A stretch of 64,000 bases of DNA from Hippophae tibetana (GCA_037013495.1 CM072806.1:18459001-18523000), one strand, 5' to 3'. Counted from the stretch's first letter, positions 34,905 to 46,762 are shown. The notes: generated from the sequence alone by a model not told the origin. A program made the numbers and translations.

Positions 34905-35509
34905 TAATAAGCTAGCTGCAAAATTCTACTTAATAAAATATAATTAAATTTATCCACGCATAGTAACCATGCATCAAACCCACAACATTTCAGATATTAT
35001 TTTCACATAAACTAAGTCAAACATAATAACAAACAAGATATATACCTAAATCAATAATTTATACAAAAAATGGGTATAATTTTTTTTAATATTTTGCTCA
35101 AAAAAATAGAAGAACTGACAGATAATGTGAGAAGAGAAATATAACTTACAAAACGACGTTACAAATGGTGGTCGGAGGTGGCTAAAAATTTAGAAAGAAG
35201 GTGGCACATAGTGTATATTTTGGGAGAAAATGGAGAAGAGTGAGGAAGAAAATGGAGGAGAGAGAGGAAAAAAACTGGATTCTGCGTAAAAAATGACCCG
35301 AACGTGGATATATTAGGTGGATAGCGTCGGTTGACATGACGAACCGACGCTACGTCATGTGGATAGCGTCGGTTTGCCACGTCAATCGACGCTACATGTT
35401 GGACGTAGGGTCGGTTGACGTGGCGAACCGACTTTAAATTCATTATAAATCGGTTTTTTTCAAAAAATGACTTTACACAGCGACTTATATACCCCTTTTT
35501 GTAGTAGTG

Positions 35510-36220
35510 TTAATTTCTCGTAACTCATAATCTTCGGTTGTCAACTTTATAGAGTCATAAGTAACATGCCCAAATTTCAAAACTTTAAAGGAAGAGGTTT
35601 AAAATATAAACTCTAATATTTTTTTTTTAGAGAGATGAAGTAGAGAGATAAAGTAGAGTAAAATGGTGTAGAAAACTAAAAATGGTGGTACGATTGTATC
35701 GAAAGTATTGTGAAAATGTTTCAGTTTCACTTTTGGGTTTGCATGCAAGAGATAATCATTTAATCTACTGGATGGTTTCGAGTAGTTGATTACTACCTAC
35801 ACAACGTTTGGTTTCTGAAGAAATTTTCTGGAGAAGAGCAATGGTGGTTTCTTTCTTCATCCGTTAGTGGAAAATGTTGACTTTGGCTAACCTATTTGGG
35901 TGATTTTATTTCATTTTTCTCTAAACCCAAATTACGGCGCTACATTTATTAAGGGTTAGTATTTCAAGAACTCTTAGTGACAAACATTCTGCATGTTTAT
36001 TTTATCTTAAAATCTTTTGCTGATACTGTTTTTGAAGCATTTCATGCTGTCATGGTTTATATTTGCATTTTTTCTATTGCTTCTATAAATGCTCCACTCT
36101 CTTGCTAATTGTATCATCCTTTATTTCCACAAGCTCCGTTGTACTTTTTTTAACTCTTCCTACATTCAAGCTACACTCTCCTTTTTCTCTAAGCTTTATC
36201 TGTTTATCTTCTACCCCATC
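35510..36220. other. Spacer and likely LINE 5' leader
   Basis: This is DNA between CACTA-1 and the first readable codon of the interrupted LINE. There is no gene. The T/C-rich text at 36000-36220 could be the 5' UTR of LINE-B, but its true 5' end cannot be placed. Confidence 0.4.
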
Positions 36221-36429
36221 ATGTCTCTTGTTCATCATTTAGTTGAACAACATTCTGTTGATTCTTCGTCTCTTCTCAAACTAAATAGAAAAGAATTTGA
36301 AATTGTTCTAATCCCAAACCCTATCATCCAAAAATCTTGTGCTTAGCATTCCTTAATTGGTAAAATCTGGAATCCTAAAAAAAATGATAGAGCGACTTGA
36401 TGTCATTGAGGATGATGAAAATGTTCAAC
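36221..36429 (+). pseudogene. LINE-B ORF1, N-terminal piece
   Basis: From ATG 36221 the reading starts MSLVHHLVEQHSVDSSSLLK and reaches a stop after 'IIQKSCA'. It is followed in another frame by 'LIGKIWNPKK', the LVGK(I/L)W..K segment that opens the DUF4283 domain of plant LINE ORF1 proteins. It ends at the CACTA-2 insertion; the last three bases, AAC, are the target duplication. Confidence 0.65.
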
Positions 36430-36442
36430 TACTAAAATATGT

Positions 36443-36812
36443 GCTTATGATCTCGGTTTTTAACCGAGGCCATAGGTATCCCTTATGGCCTCGGTTTCTC
36501 AATAACCGAGGTCATAAGTCACACATATGGCCTCGGATTTTTAATAACCGTGGCCATAGGTACCCATTATGGCCTCAGTTTCTCAATAACCGAGGCCATA
36601 GGTCGCACATATGACCTTGGGTTTTTCATAACCGTGGCCATAGGTCTCACATATGACCTCAATTTTTCCATAACCGAGGCCATAGGTGGCACATATGACC
36701 TCGGTTTTTCAATAACCGAGGCCGGTCTCATATATGGCCACGGTTTTGTTATAATCGAGGCCATAAATCTCGCCTATGGCCACGATTTTGCTATATAACC
36801 GAGACCATAGAT
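36443..36812. repeat. Palindromic subterminal array of CACTA-2, left
   Basis: About nine units of about 41 bp. Each contains an imperfect palindrome of the type CCTCGGTT-(6-8 nt)-AACCGAGG, followed by 'ccataggt.cacatatgg'-like spacers. Because the unit is self-complementary, open frames on both strands give repetitive peptides; these are artefacts. Arrays like this bind the element's own TNPA-like protein in En/Spm. Confidence 0.9.
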
Positions 36813-37869
36813 AATCAAAATGAATTATTATTACACTAAATTTTCAAATATAAATTGAAAAAATTTAAAAAAATAAAATTAATTATATTAAATTTAAAAG
36901 AGATATTATATTAAGAGTTTAATAAAACGATACAATAAAACACATATAATAAAAACTAACTAATTAAAGAATTCCAAAAATATAAGAAAATACAAGAAAC
37001 AACTTTAAAGCTACTAACATTAGTCTACAATCTAAATCAATGTGAAAAAGAGTAAGTCCCATTGTAATAATGCTATTCTTCAAAATCTTTGTCCTTGGCA
37101 TGTATTAATTTTCTCATAAAAAAACAGCATCTAGTATAAGCATACCAACATCCAATTTTCATGAATATAATCCTGCATATACAACATCCAAAACATAATA
37201 GTCTTCTCTACTTATTTATTCTTAATATATAGGTTACATCATGATTATAATGTCATAAAAATGTCTATAATAAATGACACTGTGGGATAATACCTATGAA
37301 TATAAACATCTAATATATATAAACATACCAACATCCAGATTACATGAATATAAGCAATACCTCATATTAACACAATAAGTTCTTCAATCTACATTTGTTC
37401 CTGCATATACAACAAATGGCATAATAAGTAGTTCTTCAACCTATTCAAGAGTGACAATCATGAAATTCTTATCTAACCTCAAAGTAAATTTATGATACTC
37501 AATATAAAACAAAAACAATTGAGATGGAATTCAAGAAAATTAGTAATACCTATATCAATAACAATAGTAACATTATTATTTAGTACTACCCATATCAATA
37601 ACAACAACAACATTATTATTTACTAATACCCACATTAATTACGCATAAAAGAGATACAGACGAAGGTCCTTGCAAGCGTTGGACAATACCTATGAATATT
37701 ACAAACATCTACTATATATGAGCATATCAACATCCACATTACATGACTATAATCATGCATATACAACATCAAGAACACACAAGAGTCCTATCTACTTCTT
37801 GTTCTAAAAATGAAATAGGAAATCCAGATTTTTGATTTAAAAACCAGTCATGAACATCCCACATCATTC
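36813..37869. other. CACTA-2 non-coding interior
   Basis: AT-rich DNA with recurring 'catatcaacatccacattacatgaatataa'-like text at about 37140, 37325 and 37725. This suggests old internal duplications. No coding region is recognised. Confidence 0.5.
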
Positions 37870-39267
37870 ACCTTACTATTTTATTTGACTATATGGTGAG
37901 TTATAGTTGTAAGAATTGATTGGTGAATTCTGCCCACTCATTTCGCATCTCATCAACTTCAGTATCAGTGTAAGTTCCTTCACGATTAAGTTGTAATGTA
38001 CACGCACACGCGCGTACACACACACACACATATATTGTTAGCTAATTAACTAAAAAATTAAAATCATGAATAAAAAAGAAATAAAAATACACAAAATTAT
38101 TGAAATTATTACCAAGTCAATAATAGAAACAAGTGGATTGCCAATAATTATCCTCATAAATATAAGGACACAATACCCACATGTTACCAAATCATCTTGC
38201 TTAGGACACTGTTCAAAAAGACATTACATAGATATTATCAATAAATATTGTTAGTACTTTTAGTGAATAGCCAATAGATATGAAAAATCTACAAGATTGA
38301 ATTTAAGGAGTTTAATAAACCATGCATTAATTATAAATTACTCTCATTCTAGACCATATTGGTAAACCTTGAGACCTTCGATTTTTATGACTATTGAACA
38401 TAATATGAACTCTATATAATGAAGGTAAAATAAATAAGAGTTAATTGAGAAGATACATTGAACTTACTGTTAACAAGAACATTAATTTTTTTTTTAAAAT
38501 ATAACTTACTCATTCATAATGTTTTCAATATCAGAGAACACTTCACCCCACATTGAATCCAAATAATAAATGGTATTTATGAATGACTCGTACACAATTA
38601 AGATCCAATGGTACCTACATCAATTTATAGTAAGATATATATTGATAAATGCATTTAATTACATAACATAATTTTTCATAAATGTTATACAACTAATCAA
38701 CTTACCCTCCATTATATGGAATAATCCACTTATCTCCCTCTTAAGTATTTTTCATCCTTTCAAAAACTTGTCTCGCAATTTGAGTTCGTGTTCTCTTCTT
38801 CTTAATGACATACAACCAACTTGGATCAATAAATTTAATCACATCATTCAATTGTTTTTTTTTTCAACTCACCATAGCATCGCCTATGAAATAAGTTCAA
38901 AAATTAATGACAAGAATACAATCAAAATAAAATATCAAGTGATAACTTTTAACGTATCATAAATTTAAAAATAAATTAAAATCAAATAAACTAACCGTAT
39001 CCACAATTTGACAACTGAATAGCCAATCTCCACCTTTGTGTAAAATTGTTCTACACACTCAACTGATAGAAAAATAGGTAGATCATTGCCTAAGATTTGA
39101 ACTTCCATTGGAACTTTAACAGCAAGATCATTAACCGAAGATGCAAATGAGCATGCAACTATAAGAAATCTAACATGCTTCGGAAACCCACTAGTTTGGT
39201 CATATGTATATGAAATTGGTTTTTTTGTTGGTACCAAAGTAGGCTTCTTAGAAGATATTTTGTCCAT
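37870..39267 (-). pseudogene. Ulp1-like protease gene of CACTA-2
   Basis: An open piece at 39267-38965 (MDKISSKKPTLVPTKKPISY..., ending 'VEQFYTKVEIGYSVVKLWIR') is similar in layout to 29100-28825 of CACTA-1. Further on are 'YHWILIVYESFINTIYYLDS' (His codon within 38605-38610, Asp in 38554-38559) and 'CPKQDDLVTCGYCVLIF' (Cys codon 38179-38181). These are the His-Asp-Gln-Cys elements of a C48 cysteine protease. The pieces are separated by stops and AT-rich stretches that may be introns. The enzyme's substrate is unknown. Its persistence after loss of TNP2 is notable. Confidence 0.65.
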
Positions 39268-39454
39268 CGATTTTTCCTTTGAGCTTCCTTTTTTTTGTTG
39301 CCAATGGTAATAGGTAACTTTGATTTCTCCTTACTCAAATCCTATTTATTCACAATATAAAGAAATATAATAAAATTAGATTTATATTTTAAAATTAATC
39401 AACAATGAAAACAATATATAAATAACAAAGAAAATATCCTTACTACATCCTTTC

Positions 39455-39703
39455 CTAATATGACGATATGTGGAGGGGTTCTCCATGCATATACCAATTT
39501 ATATAAGTTCGAACAATCCCTTTACAAATAAGATGATCTCGTATGTCATCAATATTTTGAAATTCTATATTTATGCAATCTTTGCAAGGACATCGAGTAA
39601 GCTTATCTTTTACGACATTTAACCAAGCAAAATTCAAAAACGCTTCTACTCCTTGTAAATATTCTTGTGAAAATCTTGGCTTATGCATCCAAGACTTATC
39701 CAT
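39455..39703 (-). pseudogene. Transposase-associated domain of CACTA-2
   Basis: From ATG 39703 the frame gives MDKSWMHKPRFSQEYLQGVE, then 'TRCPCKDCIN' and 'IRDHLICKGIVRTYINWYMHGE'. This is the N-terminal Transpos_assoc domain that normally precedes TNP2. The frame ends after 82 codons with no Transposase_21 domain behind it; the next recognisable coding text is the Ulp1-like gene. An internal deletion fused the two regions. Upstream in-frame ATGs exist (39796), but the MDKSW start is the conserved one. Confidence 0.85.
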
Positions 39704-39796
39704 TCTAAATGACACAACACATGTAATGGTTAGAAAAAAAATTAGAAGGAAAAAATACAAGTATACACTTGCTCGTGAATAGATTAAGGCGCGCAA

Positions 39797-41904
39797 TCAA
39801 ATGGAAGGTTTATGTCTCTCAATTTGCTACCCTACATTACTTTTTAAATAGGGTACTTTAGTCATAATTTTTATTTCAATCATGAAACCTTATTTTTATT
39901 ACGTCGTATATATTTTTTAAAAATCATAAAATTTATATTTTTAAAATTTATATAATAGTAAAAGTAAAATACTAACTAATATAAACAATGTTATTTTTAT
40001 TAGTATTCGATTAAAATGTATTATTTTAAGTAACAAATTAATATTTTTTTGATTGATTCAAAAAGATGAGCAACAATATGTTTTTCTGTAAACTGTTATT
40101 TATATATATTGAAAATTTATATAAACTTAACAAATGAAACTGTTATTTATATATATTAAAAATTTATTTAAAATGCAAAGTAATGTTTCTTATGCTTTTA
40201 ACATGTATTATCAAATACATGATCAGAAGAGTTGGGCATGTGATTTTTCTGGTTTGGCTGTTGTTACTAATGAAGATCCATCTATAGGAGATTATGACTT
40301 TCTAGTGATGTTAAATTATTTTAACATATAATTTAATACTAAATTCCAAAATTTTCACTCACCATTATGTTTAAATTATTTTAATAATTATATTTGCCTA
40401 TTAATTAACGCCTAATTACATTGGTAATTATAAAAATAATTTATGATTAAAATTTAGATGTTAATTAGAAAATTAGGATTATGTCTATTAAAACTAAATC
40501 ATGCCAAACAAATTGTTTTAAGCATATTAGTTGATAATTGAAATTATCAAATGATTTTCTCAATAAATCCTCAATTTGTATAACAAATTTTATGCTTATT
40601 GATTTTCATTTTAGTTGGCATGAACTTAGAAGTTGGAAAAAAAAGCTACAATGTAAATGAAGAGTATCTCAATGCCTTAAGAACCAAATCTTATACTTCC
40701 AAAATCTAAACTCATCAAATGAAAATCTAAACATACTTCTAAAATATAGACTCAGTAAATGAAAATTTGTAAATCCATTAGCTTTTTTACAAATGAAAAT
40801 TTGTATAGGCTCATCGGCATGTATATAAACATTCTTCCAAAAGCTAAACTCACCAACAATAGCCAGTTCCTAAATCCCTAAAAATGTTTCAAATCTGATG
40901 CAATACAATGAAAAAAAATTCAGAGGCAATTATCAGATAACAAGAGATGGATTTGTATAACACTGAAAAAATAACCCTAACTAAAATGTATTATGCGCAT
41001 AAATAATCTACTAAGAATCAACACACATGAATTGATATTGTAAAAATTGAGGGTATCACACTTACCAGGAGCTACGTTGTGAGCGACGACACTACAAATG
41101 GCCGACGATGAGTGCGAATATGAACAAAAAAGAAATAGAGAGAAAAGAAGAAGCTGCTGGAAAGAAACGAGTGCGAGAGGGAGGTGCTGGAAAGTAGGAG
41201 CTGATGTAAGTCTACAATTTCTTCAGGTGCAACGTGGTGCGACGTGGTGCGATGATGATCGGTATATTGGAACGAAGGATTTGCGTTTTGATGGGGAGAG
41301 AGATTTGCGTTTTGCTGATTTTGTTGGGAGAGAGGATTAAGCGTTTAATTTGATGGGAGAGAGAGAAGGTTACACGCGTACGTTTCTTAATATATATATA
41401 TATATATATATATATTAATTAGACTTCGCGCTCTCAGTGGGCTAAAAATTTCTTATTTCTTATTTATATATATATTAATTAAAAATTATATATTAATATA
41501 TATATATATATATATTAATTAAAAATTATATATATATATATATTACTGCACACGCAAATACTAGGAATAACATTGAGAAAAAGAAGGAAAAATGCGCGTA
41601 AATACTGGGAATAACATTGAAAAAATTAAAAGAGGAAAAAATATGTGAGAGAGAAAAAAAACAGATGATATATATATATATATATATATATTATATAAGA
41701 AATAAAAATACATTAAATTAAATTAAATTAATAATAGAGAAAAATAAAAAAAAATTGTAAATTATTTTTTGTATTTTTTTTAAATGAATGACATACAGTA
41801 TTTTAATATTAAAAATTCTATTATTTCAATTATAATCACAGTCATTTAATAATTATGTCTATATAAATTTATTTATATATATTTAAATATTTTTTATAAT
41901 TTAA
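39797..41904. other. CACTA-2 right-hand non-coding part
   Basis: AT-rich DNA with (TA)n runs at about 41388-41415, 41498-41514 and 41670-41690. The open frame at 41098-41340 on + has no recognisable domain and sits in the region that would be the 5' UTR and promoter of the - strand genes. Confidence 0.5.
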
Positions 41905-42025
41905 CTTATAGCCACGATTATTGAAAAAACTGAGGCTATATGTATATACTATATCCTCGGTTTTTATCAAACCGTGGCCAAAAACCTATGGCCTCGGTTT
42001 TTAAAAGAACTGAGGCTAAAATTTT
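41905..42025. repeat. Palindromic subterminal array of CACTA-2, right
   Basis: About three units with the same core as the left array ('tcctcggtttttatcaaaccgtggcc', 'cctcggtttttaaaagaactgagg'-like), just inside the right terminus. Confidence 0.85.
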
Positions 42026-42053
42026 GAGACTAAAAGTACATATTGTAGTAGTG

Positions 42054-42517
42054 AACACTTTTTATATTTTCCTTTCAAATTGTTGAAAGACAAAAGGAAA
42101 GTTCGGAAAGAGAGTGTGGAACTTAGATGGTTCATTAATGGTTCTTCAATAATTTGATCCAAATGCTGATATTGGAAGCTATCATTCCATAATTGCACCC
42201 TTTTTTATTCAAATGCATGGGGTTCCTCTAAAGCAATGTTTTCAGACAATATTGGAAAATACCAAGAAGTTTTGGTCACTTATTGGAGCTAGAACGCATG
42301 CCAAATAATGAAATTCTAAACTGGAAATTTGCTTGTGCAAGAATACTTATTAATGAAGAACTACGAAGATAGCCCTGTTTGGATTCAGTTTAGATATGAA
42401 AGGATTACTGATTTTTGTCATATTTGTGGACTTATCACCCATGTCACAACACAATGTAATGCATTTGGTATCAAGACTTAAACTCATCCAATTTTAGAGT
42501 AGCTTTCATCCGGTTAC
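42054..42517 (+). pseudogene. LINE-B ORF1, DUF4283 and zinc-knuckle piece
   Basis: With frame corrections the text gives 'FPFKLLKDKRKV', 'FIQMHGVPLKQCFQTIL', then 'PVWIQFRYERITDFCHICGL'. The last runs into a C-x2-C-x4-H-x4-C knuckle (C-H-I-C-G-L-I-T-H-V-T-T-Q-C). This is the DUF4283 plus zf-CCHC arrangement of plant LINE ORF1. A stop follows soon after, then the copia-2 junction somewhere between 42480 and 42520. Confidence 0.75.
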
Positions 42518-45500
42518 CATAATAAAATGTTTATTATAAAACAGTTGATGACTTTAAGGTATCAAGATGGAACTCTGTTGACAGATCACTTGAATACATT
42601 TCAAGGAATAATCAATCAGTTAGTTATAATGAGTATCAAGTTTGATGATGAGATTTATGGGTTGTGTTTATTGGGTATGTTGTCGAATTCTTGGGTAACA
42701 TTTAAAATTTCATTAACTCAACTCCAAATGGTGTAATCAACATGAATTTGGCTAAGAGCAGTGTTTTGAATGAAGAAATGAGAAGAAAATCACATAAGTC
42801 TTCTCAATAGTCAGAGATTTTGGTTACAGAAAAAAGATGAAGGAGTAAAAATAGAGGTTTCAAGAGCAAAGAAAAAGGAAGAAACAAGTCTAATAAGTTT
42901 GCTAATGTTGAGTGTCATCACTGTGGCATGAAAGGGCATATCAAGAAATATTGTAGAAAGTTGAAGCGGGATAACAAGAAGAAAGACAAAGAACAAGAAG
43001 GTGATGTTAGAAAGAAAAATGATCGAGTTTCCATCGCTAGATCAAAAGACTTTCTCGTTGTTTATGATGAAGATGTTGTCAATGTTGCATGTCATGAGAT
43101 CAATTGGGTTATTTAGTGGAGCTTCCATTCATGCTACGTCTCGAGAGGATTTCTTTACATCCTATACATCAGGTGACTTTGGGACAGTGAAGCTGGGTAA
43201 TGATGGCTTGGTTAAAGTAATTGGTATTGGAGATGAATAATGACACGAGGTTACTTCTTAGAGGGGTAAAACATATTCCTAAAATTCGTTTGAACTTGAT
43301 CTCTATAGGTAAACTTGATGATGAAGGATATTGCAATACCTTTAGTAATGTTCAATGGAAACTTACTAAAAGTGTTATGGTTTTTGCTCATGGGAACAAG
43401 CATTCTAGTTTGTATATACTGCAGGCAAGACTTTTCAAATTCGTTATTAATGATGTGACAGATGAGCTAACAGTAGAATTGTGGCATAAGAGACTTGCTC
43501 ACATGAGTGAGAAAGGCTTGACAGTATTGACTAAAAAGAACCTTATTTCTTAAATGAATGATGTTTGTTTAAGAAGATGTACTCATTGTTTGGCAGGGAA
43601 GCAAAATAGAGTTTCTTTCAAAAGTTCTCCTCCTTCAAGAAAAAAATACATACTTGATTTGATACATTCAGATGTATGTGGTCCAATGAAGACAAGAACT
43701 TTGGGTGGTGCCAATTAGTTGTGTTTAAATAGTTTCAAGCCTTAGTTGAGAGACATAATGGGAAAAGTGGTGCATCAGAACATATAATAGGGGAGAGTAT
43801 TAAGGTCATTTTGATGAGTATTGCAGGCATCAGGGCATTTGACACCAAAAGACACCTCTCAAGTCCCTTCAATTAAATGGGTTGGTTGAGAGAATGAACA
43901 TAACATTAGTGGAAATAGTAAGAATTTTTTCCGTAGGCTTAGTTGCCAAGATCTTTCTGGGATGAGGCTTTGAATAAAGTTGTACATGTACTTAAATCTC
44001 ACACCATGTGTTCCTCTTCAGTTTGATGTACCAAACAAAGTTTGGACTGGTAAAGATGTTTCTTATAATCATCTCTGTGTTTTTGGTTGCAAGACATTTG
44101 TGCATATACCAAAAGATAAAAAATCCAAGCTCGATGTGAAGACACGATAATGTATCTTTGTTGGTTATGGTATGGATGAATATGGCTATAGATTTTATGA
44201 TCAAGTTGAGAAGAAATTGGTAAGGAGTCATGATGTTGTGTTTATATAAGATCAAACTATACAAGATGTTGAGAAGATAGAAAAAGGAGTCCATCAGTAT
44301 AGCGATGATTTGATTGACCTAGATCTGTTTCCTTTATTAGTACAGATGGAACAAAATGTTAAAGATGACCAACATGATTCAGATGATGCAAATGCTCCTA
44401 TACAAGCTGAAATAGATCATCAAATTACTGATTAGTTGCCAAAACTAGAAATTCCACTAAGGAGATCTACTAGAGACCGACGTCCTTCCACGCGATATGA
44501 TACAGATGAGTATGTGTTATTGACAGATGAAGAAGAACCTCAATGTTATGCATAAGCGATGGAAGATGGAAACAAGGCACATTGGGTTGGTGCTATGGAA
44601 GATGAGATGCATTCATTCTATGACAATCACACATTTTAGCTGGTAAAGTTGCCTAAGGGTAAGAAAGCTTTGAAGAACAAGTGGGTCTATAGGGTGAAGC
44701 AAGAAGAAAATAGTTCACAACCATGATACAAAGCTAAACTGGTCATCAAGGGATTCAATCAGAGAAAAGGTATTGATTTTGATAATATTTTCTCTCCTGT
44801 TGTGAATATGTCCTCTATACGTGTTGTTCTAGGTCTAGCAGCAAGCTTGAATTTAGAAATTAAGAAAATGGATGTGAAAACTGTCTTTCTTCATGGTGAG
44901 TTAGAAGAAGAGATTTATATGGAGTAGCTAGAGGGTTTTGAGGTAAAACTAAAAGAGGATTATATATGTCGGTTAAAGAAAAGCCTCTATGGGTTAAAGC
45001 AAGCACCTAGACAATGTTATAAGAAGTTTGAGTCAGTTATAGGAGAGCATGGTTACGAGAAGACTACTTTTGATCACTGTGTTTTTGTGTATAAATTCTC
45101 TGATGATGATTTTATCATTTTATTGCCCTATGTTGATGACATGTTGATTGTTGGCAGAAATTCTTCAAGGATTGATAATTTGAGGAAGAAGTTGAGTAAG
45201 TTCTTTGCCATGAAGGACTTGGGGCCAACAAAACAAATTCTTGGTATTCGAATTTTTCAAGATAAGAAAGAAAAGAAGTTGTATGTGTCACAGGAACAAT
45301 ACATTAACAAGGTGCTTGAAAGGTTTCATATGGATTAAGCTAAAGTGATTTCTTCTCCTTTATCTAACCACTTTAAGTTGAGATTGAGTCAATGCCCTTC
45401 AATAGATAAAGAGAAGGAAGATATGAAAAATGTTTCATATGCCTTAGTAGTAGGAAGCTTAATGTATGTAATGGTGTGTACGAGACCAAACATAACTCAT

Positions 45501-46100
45501 GTAGTTGGAGTTGTTAGTCATTTTCTTTTGAATTCTGGAATAGAGCATTGAGATGCAGTAAAGTGGATTATGAGATATCTTTGAGGTACTTCCAAGTTAA
45601 TACTTAGCTTTGGAAGTGGAAAACCAGTGTTAGTTGGATACATTGATTCAGATTTGGCAAGAGATGAAGATTCTCGTAAATCTACTTCAGGTTATCTAAT
45701 TACATTCTCTAATGGAGTATTTTCTTGGCAGTTAAGATTGCAAAAGTGTGTTACACTTTTTACAGCAGATGCGAAGTTTATTGCATCAATGGAAGCTTGT
45801 GAGGAGTTTTTGTGGATGAAACAGTTCTTGAGAGAACTTGGTTTCAAGCAGCAAAAATATGTGTTGTTCTAGGATAATCAGAGTTCTATTCACCTAGTGA
45901 AGAACTCAACGTTTCACTCAAGATCAAAGCATATGGATGTGAGATATCATTGGATAAATGATACTCTTAACAATAAATTGCTTGAACTTGAGAAAATTCA
46001 TACTGATAAGAATGAATCTGACATGCTGACAAAAGCAATGTCAAGGGAAAAACTTGAAGTTTGTTGTATAATTATCGGGATAGTGGATCCCTCTATCTAA
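42518..46100 (+). pseudogene. copia-2 gag-pol remnant
   Basis: The gag domain lacks its N-terminal third. The knuckle reads CHHCGMKGHIKKYC. The protease active-site segment is destroyed by a short deletion: INWVI is followed by a shifted frame, with SGASIHATS read in another frame. Pre-integrase carries 'LWHKRLAHMSEKGL'. The integrase core is mostly lost in frameshifts and shows 'LIHSDVCGPMKTRTLGG' near 43655, with no intact catalytic centre. RT text includes 'KKMDVKT', 'KSLYGLKQAPRQ' and 'LLPYVDDMLIVG', so the YVDD motif is intact. RNase H text includes 'LVGYIDSDLARDEDSRKSTSGYLITF' type segments and ends 'HIDV/HMDVRYHW'. Many stops (for example 45339, 45552) make it inactive. It belongs to the Tork/Tnt1 group by resemblance. 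Confidence 0.88.
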
Positions 46101-46118
46101 TCGGGAAAGTGGGAGATT

Positions 46119-46762
46119 TGTTGGGTTTCTCTCTTATTTGGAGGAGCTCAAAAAGGCCCATGTGGTTTCATGGTCCATAGAGAAAGAACAGGCAATTTTA
46201 TCCATTTGATTACTTCATTAATAAATCCATTTAGGGTTGGTTGAGAAAGATTTAGAGTTACAATAGCAAGAGAAATCAATAGGCAGTAGCGGCAACAAAA
46301 GAAAAGCAGAACAACTAAGAGCAGTTTTCAGTTTTTCCTTCTCGAATAAGCCTTCATCAAGTGTTCTGTTAGAAGGTTGTTTGTTGTCCAATTGAGTTGA
46401 AATTTTTCAGGAAGGTTCACAACTCAAGACTCTTTAATCTGAATGGTGGGATTTGGATTTGGCTCATCGGTTTGGGAAAATATGGTTCATGAACATTAAA
46501 TACAAAATTGGGTTAGATTTCTCCATTTTCTTGAAATAAATTTTAGTTTCTAAGAAGTTGTATTTTTGATGATGTTTTTGATTATTTGCCTCTAGTTTTA
46601 TCTAAAGAGAACTTTTGTACAATTGTTTCTTGATAGTAGAAGTTTTGGAGATAGAGTGCCATGGTTATTTCTTTCCTACATCGAAAAGGTTTTTACACGT
46701 AAATTGGTTGTGTTGATTTTGTGCATGTTTTATTTTGAGTTCTATTTATTTGTTTCCTAACA
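46119..46762 (+). repeat. 3' LTR of copia-2
   Basis: A 644-bp LTR begins TGTTGGGTTT directly after the purine tract AAAGTGGGAGATT (46106-46118) and ends CCTAACA. TG...CA ends fit. No second copy exists upstream, so age cannot be read from LTR divergence. Confidence 0.8.

Larger units (their letters stand above)
26770..35509 (-). mobile_element. CACTA (En/Spm) DNA transposon CACTA-1, 8.74 kb
   Basis: The left end starts CACTACTACATAAA and the right end is the reverse complement of CACTACTACAAAAAG. Both are flanked by the 3-bp duplication TTA (26767-26769 and 35510-35512), the hallmark of CACTA elements. Subterminal repeats with the palindromic core 'gtcggtt...aaccgac' lie at 26790-26872 and 35325-35455. 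Genes run on the - strand: a TNP2-type transposase (31361-34412), then a Transposase_24/Ulp1-like gene (28075-31260). Both are broken, so this copy cannot move on its own, but its ends are intact enough to be mobilised by a relative. Confidence 0.93.
36430..42053 (-). mobile_element. CACTA transposon CACTA-2, 5.6 kb, deletion derivative
   Basis: The right end is the reverse complement of CACTACTACAATATGTACTT. The left end reads TACTAAAATATGTGCTT, so its terminal CAC is lost. The flanks AAC (36427-36429) and AAC (42054-42056) form the 3-bp duplication. Palindromic subterminal arrays ('cctcggttt...aaccgagg') sit at both ends. Inside, on the - strand, are only a Transposase-associated domain (39455-39703) and a Ulp1-like gene (about 37880-39267). 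Nearly all of TNP2 is gone, so this is a non-autonomous copy. The TIR and subterminal motifs differ from CACTA-1, so it is a separate family. Confidence 0.85.
42518..46762 (+). mobile_element. 5'-truncated Tnt1-like copia element (copia-2)
   Basis: The 5' LTR, PBS and the first part of gag are missing. Gag starts in mid-domain (NKMFIIKQLMTLRYQDGT). Then follow a CCHC knuckle (42910-42953), a protease remnant (43110-43240), pre-integrase (43221-43553), integrase scraps (43560-44250), RT (about 44560-45550) and RNase H (45600-46080). A PPT follows (46106-46118), and a complete 3' LTR (46119-46762). It lies within LINE-B ORF1. The sequence after the LTR, CATTG, would be one target-site copy, but the partner is lost. 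Confidence 0.9.

Noticed and set aside
36357..36798. Overlapping open frames with repeated NNRGHRY.LWP-like peptides on both strands
   Set aside because: They are translations of the palindromic CACTA-2 subterminal array, not genes.
36443..36812. Possible CRISPR-like array (regular repeats with spacers)
   Set aside because: Units are imperfect palindromes at a CACTA end with similar, not unique, spacers, in a plant genome.
41098..41340. 80-aa open frame in CACTA-2
   Set aside because: No recognisable domain and in the non-coding end of the element; composition looks accidental.
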